In this document: positions 1 to 6,236 of the stretch, in pieces
Layout of the letters: every line of letters starts with the position of its first letter
Numbering within the stretch: the first letter of the stretch is position 1
Assembly (NCBI GenBank): GCA_021838765.1
Contig: JAKCCY010000106.1
Span: 1 to 8,957, forward strand
DNA from: Nitrospirota bacterium
Lineage (GTDB): Bacteria > Nitrospirota_A > Leptospirillia > Leptospirillales > Leptospirillaceae
DNA: 8,957 bases
Reading direction: 5' to 3'
Notes under the pieces: model-generated
The model's database searches: none
The model's input: only the letters and a program-made list of their open reading frames with translations
What the model was told of the DNA's origin: nothing
Translations under genes and position numbers: made by a program

Positions 1-60
1 CTGTTATTGGCTTGTGTCGATCTTTCATCCATTCGTTCTGTTTTCAGAGGAGGTTCTTTC

Positions 61-1737
61 ATGCGCAAGACTCGCCATGTCGCCATCGGACTTTCTGTCC
101 TGGCAGCTGGGGTTCTGGCCCTTGCAACACAAAAGCCTGTCTGGGCGGCCAGTCTCGATAACCCCACCCAGGTGGCGGACAACCTGACACCGGATTCCCC
201 TTATTCGAAGCCGCAGCCTGTTACTCAGGCTCCCCCGGTCGATCCGGACAGATTGAACTCCGAAATCCATAATTCCTTTCAGAACCTGATTCCGGATGCT
301 CCTCCACCAGGGTATACCTCGATGGTGGGAAAATGGCAGACCATGATGTACGGGTTTGTGCAGTTCGATACCGTGTATGATTCTTCGAATTCCTTCAATA
401 ACTGGCCGTTCAACGCCGGTGCGGCAAACGCCAGTACCGTCCAGGGCGGAAGAACCTCTACGGGGCAGCTCTCCTCCCTTGGTGCAACGGTGGACCACAA
501 CGCCATGGGATTTGACGTGAACAACTCTCGTATCGGTTTCGCCCTGTCCTCTCCGGTCTATAACGGGTACAAGATCCGGGCCCTTCTGGAAATGGACTTT
601 CTGGCGAACCCCGGTGAATCCCAATATGGCGGGAGCATCTCCCAGGCGGCGGGTTCCGCAGGCTCCGGTCCGGGCTACCTGACCAACCCGATCTTTCGTA
701 TCCGTCACTTCTTCATGGACATCACGACTCCGGACTTCGGGAACTTCCTTCTGGGACAATACTGGTCCCTGTTCGGATGGCAACCTTACAATATCTACAA
801 TTCGGTCCAGATCGCGCCAGGTCCGGGAACGCTCTACGGTCGATTCCCCCAGGCCCGCTGGTACAAGATCATCCATCTGACGGACGACAGCCATATCGAA
901 GTGGCTGGATCGGTTCAGATGCCACCCGCGGAGACGTCCGGCGTGCCAACCTTTGTGGAAGGTATCAAGTGGGCCGATACCGGTTGGATGGGAGAAGGGA
1001 TGATCGGCGATACAGGAAAGGGACAGTTCCCCCTCGCCATCGGATTTTCGGATATCCAGACCAACTATGACGGGTATTTAGGGAATCCCACTAGCTCCAG
1101 TACGACTGCTCCAGCTGGTGGTGGTCCTGTTAAAACAACAACAACCACCAATCCCGCCGGCCAGGGCTTCAACAGCTTCACCTCGGCCTATGCCATCGAC
1201 CTCTGGCTTCCAATCATCCCTGTCAAGGACGGAAAGCCCGGAAACAACCTGACCCTGACGGCGGAGTACTCCTATGGTCAGGGGGATGCATGGCAGTTCC
1301 CGAACCTGAACTACGGAACGGGTGGCGGTGCCAATCAGGGTTCAGCGGCAGTCTATCCGGGTGGAACCTTCTTCATCAACGGAAATGCCTTTGTTCCGCT
1401 TGATACCCGCTCCTTCAACGTGGATCTGCAGTATTACTTTCCCGACGATGCCCATACGTCGATCGCCGTCGGTCTTGCCCAGACCGATGCGACAAACCTT
1501 CAGAGCATCGCCAACACGGTGGGGGCCTACAATACCGGCGGTGCCGGCTCCACCAACGGTCTGTTCAAGTACTCTGCGGCATGGACGGCCAATACCTTCG
1601 CCTTTGTCGACCTCTGGCACGATTTCACTCCAGCCGTTCGGGCAGGTCTTGAATACGGCCAGTTTGACACCCTCTACACCACAGGCATGAACGCCATCGA
1701 CAACCGCGTCATGATGTCCTGGTTCTACTTCTTCTAA
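61..1737 (+). CDS. Outer-membrane porin, DcaP-like, next to the Pho genes
   Basis: Predicted outer-membrane beta-barrel channel of 558 residues. Residues 1-29 look like a Sec signal peptide: basic start (MRKTRH), hydrophobic core, cleavage after VWA. A Pro-rich linker (about 30-85) precedes a first strand near residues 97-106 (YGFVQFDTVY), typical of DcaP-like and related porins. Further alternating aromatic strands include residues 155-180, 212-240 and 453-475. The protein ends in FYFF, the terminal-Phe signal used by the barrel-assembly machinery. I chose the ATG at 61 because AGAGGAGGT (46-54) lies 6 bases upstream and the signal peptide starts there; an in-frame start at 7 would put 18 unlikely residues before it. 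A terminator follows. Its position before phoB and pst suggests a phosphate or anion channel, as PhoE is in enterics, but selectivity cannot be read from the sequence and its promoter lies outside the window. Porin class is fairly sure; substrate is unknown. Confidence 0.85.
   Translation: MRKTRHVAIGLSVLAAGVLALATQKPVWAASLDNPTQVADNLTPDSPYSKPQPVTQAPPVDPDRLNSEIHNSFQNLIPDAPPPGYTSMVGKWQTMMYGFVQFDTVYDSSNSFNNWPFNAGAANASTVQGGRTSTGQLSSLGATVDHNAMGFDVNNSRIGFALSSPVYNGYKIRALLEMDFLANPGESQYGGSISQAAGSAGSGPGYLTNPIFRIRHFFMDITTPDFGNFLLGQYWSLFGWQPYNIYNSVQIAPGPGTLYGRFPQARWYKIIHLTDDSHIEVAGSVQMPPAETSGVPTFVEGIKWADTGWMGEGMIGDTGKGQFPLAIGFSDIQTNYDGYLGNPTSSSTTAPAGGGPVKTTTTTNPAGQGFNSFTSAYAIDLWLPIIPVKDGKPGNNLTLTAEYSYGQGDAWQFPNLNYGTGGGANQGSAAVYPGGTFFINGNAFVPLDTRSFNVDLQYYFPDDAHTSIAVGLAQTDATNLQSIANTVGAYNTGGAGSTNGLFKYSAAWTANTFAFVDLWHDFTPAVRAGLEYGQFDTLYTTGMNAIDNRVMMSWFYFF
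1081..1161 (+). repeat. Low-complexity Thr/Gly/Ser loop inside the porin gene
   Basis: Residues 341-367 of the porin are almost entirely Gly, Ser, Thr, Pro and Ala, including five consecutive Thr residues encoded by ACA and ACC repeats near 1135-1149. The codons here end more often in A or T than in the surrounding gene. The segment lies between predicted strands and is probably a surface-exposed or flexible loop; that location is inferred. Confidence 0.6.
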
Positions 1738-1755
1738 GTCTTTGTATCACCTGGC

Positions 1756-1794
1756 GCCGGAAGGGAATGTTTTCCTTTCCTTCCGGCAGCTTTT
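1756..1794 (+). terminator. Rho-independent terminator after the porin gene
   Basis: A perfect 9-base-pair stem, GCCGGAAGG (1756-1764) with CCTTCCGGC (1779-1787), can be extended by a G-T and two A-T pairs. It is followed after AGC by TTTT (1791-1794). It begins 19 bases after the porin stop and probably separates the porin transcript from phoB. The T tract is short, so some read-through is possible. Confidence 0.7.
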
Positions 1795-1860
1795 CAGAAA
1801 ATGTGTTTATCATGCGTTTTGATAGGGGCCGCTGGGTCCCAATCTCCGGTTTTCCGATTT

Positions 1861-1878
1861 GTGACAGATTCTTTACAG
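1861..1878 (-). promoter_or_regulatory. Candidate Pho box in reverse orientation upstream of phoB
   Basis: Read on the minus strand this is CTGTAAAGAATCTGTCAC, which by hand matches 15 of 18 positions of the enterobacterial PhoB consensus CTKTCATWWAWCTGTCAY. The two half-sites are 11 bases apart, as PhoB requires. It lies about 75 bases before the phoB start. If real, PhoB may autoregulate its own gene. The orientation is opposite to phoB transcription, which is unusual for an activating Pho box, so this remains a candidate. Confidence 0.4.
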
Positions 1879-1940
1879 CGTTGTTCTCTTGGTGACATCT
1901 GATAGATGTAGTGTATCAACGTCGAGAGAAGGTCCTTGTA

Positions 1941-1947
1941 AAGGAGG
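1941..1947 (+). promoter_or_regulatory. Strong ribosome binding site that fixes the phoB start
   Basis: AAGGAGG lies 5 bases before the ATG at 1953. It falls inside the longer open frame that begins at 1911, so the short form is the likely translated product. Confidence 0.8.
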
Positions 1948-1952
1948 TTGTG

Positions 1953-2726
1953 ATGAACGAGCAGGAAAGTCGTCCCATTGTTGTCGTAGTCGATGATGAG
2001 GAGGATCTTTTGATCCTCCTGAAGAATCTTCTGGAGCGGGAAGGGTACCAGGTGCTGACAGCAAGGGACGGCGACGAGGGAATATGGCTCCTGCGCCGGG
2101 TGATTGCCCGAGGTCGGCTGAAATTTGCGATTCTGGATCTGATGCTTCCGGTCAGGGATGGGATCGACCTTGTCCGCTTCATCAGAAAACAGAAGGAAAT
2201 CCGTGATGTGCCGATTCTGGTGTTGTCGGCGGTATCCGATACAGACAAACGTGTTCTGGCGCTTGAGGAAGGTGCAGATGATTTTCTGGCCAAACCCTTT
2301 TCGACAAGGGAGCTTGTTGCCAGGGTTCATGCACTGGACCGTCGGGTAGAACAGACCCGGCAGGAGTCAACGTCTCCGAGGGGACGTTTCGAGATGGGTG
2401 CTCTCCTTGTCGATACCGGGAGACACGAGGTTCGGGTAAACGGTCGTGAAATCCGTCTGACCCCGATAGAGTTTCGGATTCTGGCCCATCTGATCTCGCA
2501 GGGTGGATTCGTGATCGAGCGGCACGCGCTCATGATCGCCCTCTGGGGAGAGGACTGGGAGGTTGAGGAGCACAACCTCAATGTCCATATCTGGTCCCTT
2601 CGAAAGAAGCTGGGAGAGACTCCGGGGGAACCAAAGTATATCGAAACACTCCGTGGAACCGGGTACCGTCTGAAGGATGTCGGAAACGAGTCTTCCATTC
2701 GTGCCGTATCGGGGGAGACCCGATGA
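1953..2726 (+). CDS. phoB: PhoB-type phosphate response regulator (OmpR/PhoB family)
   Basis: Cytoplasmic two-component response regulator of 257 residues. The N-terminal receiver domain (about 8-125) shows the acidic pair D14-D15, the phosphoacceptor D62 in ILDLMLP, S92 and K114 in the KPF motif. A winged-helix DNA-binding domain (about 145-246) contains RLTPIEFRILAHL, the recognition region near NLNVHIWSLRKKL and the closing GTGYRL. A short tail of about 13 residues follows. The family phosphorylates D62 and then binds tandem 11-base repeats. Such repeats lie just downstream, before pstS, which supports PhoB over other OmpR-type regulators. Start at 1953 is set by AAGGAGG. No histidine kinase gene lies downstream, so the partner PhoR must be encoded elsewhere, or upstream of the window. 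Autoregulation is suggested by a candidate site at 1861-1878. Confidence 0.9.
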   Translation: MNEQESRPIVVVVDDEEDLLILLKNLLEREGYQVLTARDGDEGIWLLRRVIARGRLKFAILDLMLPVRDGIDLVRFIRKQKEIRDVPILVLSAVSDTDKRVLALEEGADDFLAKPFSTRELVARVHALDRRVEQTRQESTSPRGRFEMGALLVDTGRHEVRVNGREIRLTPIEFRILAHLISQGGFVIERHALMIALWGEDWEVEEHNLNVHIWSLRKKLGETPGEPKYIETLRGTGYRLKDVGNESSIRAVSGETR

Positions 2727-2804
2727 AGGGGTGATCATTGGGAGTTTTTGTGGTGAAAAGTATCGAATTGTTTTTCTGAATCGTTTTATTGTTTAAGAAA
2801 GAGA

Positions 2805-2833
2805 TCCGGGAGGTTTCCGGACAAGAAGTCCGG
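2805..2833 (+). other. Overlapping small hairpins between phoB and the pstS Pho box
   Basis: CCGGAC (2817-2822) pairs perfectly with GTCCGG (2828-2833) over a 5-base loop. TCCGG (2805-2809) can instead pair with CCGGA (2817-2821). No T tract follows, so this is not an intrinsic terminator. It could trim or stall the phoB transcript, or be incidental. TCCGG also occurs as direct repeats at 2805, 2816 and 2829. Confidence 0.35.
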
Positions 2834-2847
2834 TGGGACGATGAAAA

Positions 2848-2888
2848 TGTCATCATTTTGTCATCGATCTGTCATGCGGATGTATCAG
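2848..2888 (+). promoter_or_regulatory. Pho box and likely PhoB-activated promoter of pstS
   Basis: TGTCAT occurs three times, at 2848-2853, 2859-2864 and 2870-2875, exactly 11 bases apart. This is the tandem half-site pattern bound by phosphorylated PhoB, where the box replaces the -35 element. A plausible -10 is TATCAG at 2883-2888; it is a weak match and starts 7 bases after the last half-site, a little closer than in enteric Pho promoters. The pstS start codon is 57 bases beyond the last half-site. The pattern of three half-sites is direct observation; control by the adjacent PhoB is inferred. Confidence 0.85.
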
Positions 2889-2932
2889 CACTGTGGGAAA
2901 ACTGAAAAAACATTTTCATGAGGAGGTTCACA

Positions 2933-4060
2933 ATGTCCAAACAAATGCCGGAGCGGCTGTTTTCCTTGGCCTCGATTAAGTCTTCGGTATCAACGATCGC
3001 CGCTGGGATCTTTGTTGCCACGGCCATGTTCGGTCCTGGCCTTTCATCGGCCTATGCGGGATCGGACCTGACCATTTCGGGTTCCTCGATGCTCTTTCCC
3101 CTGGAGCAGGTTTGGGCGGAAGCGTATCAGAAATCTCACAAGGGGGTCCATATTTCTGTTGCCTCGACCGGTTCCGGCTTCGGAATTGCCAATGCCGCCA
3201 ACGGGAACATCTCCATCGGTGCATCGGATGCCTACCTCACAAAAACCTTCAGAAAGCGCTATTCCAATCTGGTTTCGATTCCGATCGCCTTTGACGATGC
3301 CCAGGTGATCTACAATATTCCAGGGGTCGACAAAAAGACTGTCCTGAAGCTTGATGGTCCAACGGTTGCCAGGATTTATCTCGGAAAGATCCGTTACTGG
3401 GATAACGCAAGAATCAAGGCGATGAACCCGGATGTGACATTCCCCCACGCCAAGATCAAGGTGACCCACCGGGCAGATGCCTCAGGAACAACTTTTGTGT
3501 TTACGGACTACCTGAACCAGACTTCAAAGGCATGGTACAACCAGGTCGGGCGGGATCTGGCTCCTGCCTGGCCGGTCGGCTCAGGATACAATGGCTCCGA
3601 TGCCGTGGTGGCCGCCGTCATGTCGACTCCCGGCGCGATCGGATATGTCGGTCTTGGCTGGATCAAGGAATATCACCTGTCTTCGGCAGCTCTCAAGAAC
3701 AAGTTCGGAAACTATGTTGAGGGAACCATCGAAACCATCAAGAAAGCAGGGTATTCCGCTCTGAAAGATCCTGAATTCCCGAATGACTTCAATCGCTCGA
3801 TCGTTTGGAATCTGAAGGATCCCAATGCCTATCCGGATGCGAATTTCGAGTTCTGGATGGTGTCGACCAACCTTGACGGCAGCTCGATGAGGCAGGTCCG
3901 GAAACTGATCTTGTGGGCCCTTGGGCCGGGACAGGCAAAAAAATACACCGTATCAAGCGGGTTTGCTCCACTTCCTTTTGAGCCGTTGAAGCCCCGTCTG
4001 AACAAGATTCTGGATCGACTTCTTCCAGGAAACAGCAAAAACGAAGTTTCTCCTGGATAA
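2933..4060 (+). CDS. pstS: Periplasmic phosphate-binding protein PstS
   Basis: Substrate-binding protein of the high-affinity PstSCAB phosphate importer, 375 residues, exported to the periplasm. Residues 1-42 form a long signal peptide ending in AYA, giving a mature start GSDLTISGSS. No lipobox Cys is present, so it should be soluble rather than a lipoprotein. Phosphate-contact motifs are visible: SGSS (49-52), STGSG near 78-82, the Asp of GASDAYL (D99) and R180-D182-S184-G185-T186 in RADASGTTFVFTDYL, a signature of PstS. The start at 2933 has GAGGAGGT (2920-2927) 5 bases upstream; an in-frame ATG at 2918 overlaps that site and is rejected. A Pho box lies just before the gene, and a terminator-like hairpin just after it should raise PstS output relative to the membrane subunits. 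Family assignment is secure. Confidence 0.95.
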   Translation: MSKQMPERLFSLASIKSSVSTIAAGIFVATAMFGPGLSSAYAGSDLTISGSSMLFPLEQVWAEAYQKSHKGVHISVASTGSGFGIANAANGNISIGASDAYLTKTFRKRYSNLVSIPIAFDDAQVIYNIPGVDKKTVLKLDGPTVARIYLGKIRYWDNARIKAMNPDVTFPHAKIKVTHRADASGTTFVFTDYLNQTSKAWYNQVGRDLAPAWPVGSGYNGSDAVVAAVMSTPGAIGYVGLGWIKEYHLSSAALKNKFGNYVEGTIETIKKAGYSALKDPEFPNDFNRSIVWNLKDPNAYPDANFEFWMVSTNLDGSSMRQVRKLILWALGPGQAKKYTVSSGFAPLPFEPLKPRLNKILDRLLPGNSKNEVSPG

Positions 4061-4077
4061 GGATCGGGGGAGACTTT

Positions 4078-4098
4078 CGTAATCCCGTCCGGATTACG
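4078..4098 (+). promoter_or_regulatory. Hairpin competing with the pstS-pstC terminator
   Basis: CGTAATCC (4078-4085) pairs perfectly with GGATTACG (4091-4098) over the 5-base loop CGTCC. It uses the bases that form the left arm of the terminator (4084-4092), so both cannot exist together. It sits 17 bases after the pstS stop, near enough for a terminating ribosome to affect folding. An antiterminator role is inferred from this exclusivity. Confidence 0.45.
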
Positions 4099-4128
4099 GG
4101 GCATCAATCCCCGCCCGGACGGATTTTT
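4081..4128 (+). terminator. Terminator or attenuator between pstS and pstC
   Basis: AATC(C)CGTCCGG (4081-4092, one bulged C) pairs with CCGGACGGATT (4115-4125). An inner stem CGGGG (4097-4101) with CCCCG (4109-4113) is possible. Five T residues follow (4124-4128). No separate pstC promoter is evident, so it probably works as a leaky terminator or a stabilising 3' structure that makes pstS mRNA more abundant than pstCAB mRNA, as in other pst operons. Confidence 0.75.
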
Positions 4129-4206
4129 CAAGCGGGTGGTTCGGCCGATGCCGGGCTGCCCGATCTTTGTTTGGGTGACAGTGAACAAGCTCCTTCGGAG
4201 TATCTG

Positions 4207-5268
4207 ATGGAAAAGACCAAGGATCAGAAAATGGAAAATATCGAGATGAATGCCGGCGAAGAGATGCTCCCCACCCCGGCCATCGGGGAAGATCGCATTG
4301 GACAACCTTCGCGTCGTCTGATGCGGGGGGCCCACCTGTCACGGGAAGACCGGATGTTCGGATGGACACTTAAAGGGGGAGCCCTTTTCATCCTCATTCT
4401 TTTCCTGATCGTTCTTGGCGTTTGTTTTGTCACGGCATGGCCATCGATCACGAAGTTCGGATTGGCCTTTCTCTGGTCATCGGCATGGAATCCGAGCCGG
4501 CAGATCTTCGGTGCCTTTCCCTACCTTGTCGGTACCCTTTGGGTGACCGGAATAGCGCTTGTCGTGGCGATCCCTGTGGCGATCCTATCCGCGCTGTTTC
4601 TTTCCGACTATGTTCCCAAATGGCTTGGCGGCATTGTCTCAACGCTTATGGAAATGCTGGCAGGTATTCCCTCCATCGTGTTCGGGGCATTCGGAATTGC
4701 CTTTGTCGTGCCACTTTTGAGAGATCACGTCGAACCTTTTATTGCGCGAACCCTTGGCGCCCACTGGGATTTTTTCAACGGGGATCCGATGGGGTACGGA
4801 ATCCTGGCGGCGGGGCTTGTTGTGGCTTTCATGATCATTCCCCTCGTGGCGACGGTAACAAGGGATTCCCTGCTGATGGTTCCTCGGGAGATGGTCGAAG
4901 CATCCTACGCGCTTGGCGCCACCCAGGTCGAAACGTTGCTGTTCGTGAAGCTCAAGGCGGTGATCCCCGGGATTATAGGATCGGTTACCCTGGGGTTCGG
5001 CCGCGCCGTTGGCGAGACAATGGCGGTCTTGTTATTGATCGGAAATCAGGGATCGATCCCCCAAACGATCCAGGATGTGGGGTACACCATCAGCGCGCTT
5101 CTTGCGAACACCTTTACCTATGCGGTTATTGATCCGCTTTATTCTGCTGCTGAAGTGGAGCTTGGTCTGATCCTTCTTCTGATCACCCTGGTCATGAACA
5201 CTCTTGGGAGAAAACTCCTGATGAGACTCATGGGCGGCAGGCTTGCCGGCTCGGTTGGAGGAGGGTAA
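4207..5268 (+). CDS. pstC: Phosphate ABC transporter permease PstC
   Basis: Inner-membrane channel subunit that pairs with PstA to carry phosphate released by PstS, powered by PstB. The 353-residue form has a hydrophilic, charged N-terminus of about 55 residues, then about six membrane segments beginning near 57-78, 106-132, 148-170, 196-218, 251-279 and 317-333. The cytoplasmic coupling loop that contacts PstB is EASYALGAT (231-239), the EAA motif of binding-protein-dependent permeases. GFGRAVGETMAVLLLIGN (263-280) is typical of PstC. I chose the ATG at 4207 because GGAG (4197-4200) lies 6 bases upstream; a TTG at 4171 lacks such a site, and an ATG at 4231 is a possible shorter start. The N-terminal extension is longer than in the E. 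coli protein. The gene is 146 bases from pstS and nearly abuts pstA. Confidence 0.93.
   Translation: MEKTKDQKMENIEMNAGEEMLPTPAIGEDRIGQPSRRLMRGAHLSREDRMFGWTLKGGALFILILFLIVLGVCFVTAWPSITKFGLAFLWSSAWNPSRQIFGAFPYLVGTLWVTGIALVVAIPVAILSALFLSDYVPKWLGGIVSTLMEMLAGIPSIVFGAFGIAFVVPLLRDHVEPFIARTLGAHWDFFNGDPMGYGILAAGLVVAFMIIPLVATVTRDSLLMVPREMVEASYALGATQVETLLFVKLKAVIPGIIGSVTLGFGRAVGETMAVLLLIGNQGSIPQTIQDVGYTISALLANTFTYAVIDPLYSAAEVELGLILLLITLVMNTLGRKLLMRLMGGRLAGSVGGG
5257..5265 (+). promoter_or_regulatory. Ribosome binding site inside the end of pstC that sets the pstA start
   Basis: GGAGGAGGG occupies the last pstC codons and lies 4 bases before a GTG at 5270. It argues for GTG rather than the in-frame TTG at 5243, and for translational coupling of pstC and pstA. 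Confidence 0.75.
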
Positions 5269-5269
5269 A

Positions 5270-6163
5270 GTGAATCAGGTCAGGGGGCTTTCCCTTTTCA
5301 GGCGGGTCAGAAACGGTGTTTTTGGAACGATAACCGCTCTGGCGTTCATTCTTTCCGTCACACCGCTTCTGGCCATTATCTGGGTCTCCTGGGAAAAAGG
5401 GAAAAGCGCGTTAAGCCTTGATTTCTTAACGACTCTTCCTTCCGGATTTCCCGTAGGATCGGAAGGCGGAATCTTAAACGGGATCGTGGGAAGTCTTGTT
5501 CTGGCCCTTCTTGCAAGCGCCCTGTCGGTTCCGATCGGCATATGGGCAGGCATGTTCCTGTGGGAAGGGGGGAACGACCGGCTTCCATCAATTGTCAGGC
5601 TGTTTTCCGACCTCCTTCTGGGTGTTCCATCGGTGGTGTGGGGCGTGGTGGGGTATTATGTGTTTTCAACCTCCACCGGATTTGGTCTCCACTGGGGTTT
5701 TTCGGCCTTGGCCGGTGGACTGACCCTAGGATTTATCATGATTCCGATTGTCACGAGAGTCACAGAGCAGTCCCTGAGAGATGTCCCACGCTCCTATATC
5801 GAAGGGGCCTATGCTTTGGGAGCCACCCGATGGCAGACGCTTCGCGGAGTCGCCCTTCCCGGGGCAGTTGCAGGAATCGGGACGGGAATCCTTCTGGGTG
5901 TTCTGAATGTTCTCGGACAAACGGCGCCCCTGGTGTTCACAAACTACTACAATACGGGAATTCCCTCCTCCCTCGTGGGAAGCCAGGGAGCGGTCGGCGA
6001 TTTGGCCATGCAGATTTTCATCTATATCCACGAACCCTCTCCGGAGATGCATACGAAGGCGATGGCCGCTTCTCTCGTATTGCTCGCGATCGTGCTGGTG
6101 CTCGATCTTGGGATACGATTCCTGACCTGGGGCGGGCGCAAGTTTTCAGCCAGGCAAAGATAG
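5270..6163 (+). CDS. pstA: Phosphate ABC transporter permease PstA
   Basis: Second inner-membrane subunit of the PstSCAB importer, 297 residues, with about six hydrophobic segments (roughly 17-40, 70-96, 110-132, 145-165, 195-220 and 263-286). The coupling loop [11 protein letters not shown] (178-188) is the EAA motif that docks onto Pst[14 protein letters not shown] (215-227) corresponds to the family's GETAPL segment, but Gln217 stands where Glu is usual. Translation most likely starts at GTG 5270, one base after the pstC stop, with GGAGGAGGG just upstream. The tight junction indicates a shared transcript and coupled translation. A 73-base AT-rich gap follows before pstB. Family assignment is secure; the functional effect of the Gln is unknown. 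Confidence 0.93.
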   Translation: MNQVRGLSLFRRVRNGVFGTITALAFILSVTPLLAIIWVSWEKGKSALSLDFLTTLPSGFPVGSEGGILNGIVGSLVLALLASALSVPIGIWAGMFLWEGGNDRLPSIVRLFSDLLLGVPSVVWGVVGYYVFSTSTGFGLHWGFSALAGGLTLGFIMIPIVTRVTEQSLRDVPRSYIEGAYALGATRWQTLRGVALPGAVAGIGTGILLGVLNVLGQTAPLVFTNYYNTGIPSSLVGSQGAVGDLAMQIFIYIHEPSPEMHTKAMAASLVLLAIVLVLDLGIRFLTWGGRKFSARQR

Positions 6164-6236
6164 TGCTCAACAAAGAGTTGGGATCAAATGCGTTGTCAAT
6201 GAACAAAAGAAAAATGAATCAGATAGGACAAAGTAT

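Noticed and set aside
25..894. A 289-codon open frame on the minus strand across the porin gene
   Set aside because: It is an opposite-strand shadow of the porin. The plus frame has a signal peptide, a strong ribosome site and a porin C-terminus, while the minus frame shows no recognisable domain.
1825..1840. Hairpin GGGGCC/GGTCCC between the porin and phoB considered as a small RNA terminator
   Set aside because: It is a short stem with one G-T pair and no following T tract, and I see no promoter for an RNA gene there.
4175..4181. CTGTCAC on the minus strand before pstC considered as another Pho box
   Set aside because: Only one half-site is present; the in-phase position 11 bases away does not match.
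4422..5132. A 236-codon plus-strand frame inside pstC
   Set aside because: It is an alternate-frame shadow; pstC has the EAA loop and membrane segments in the true frame.
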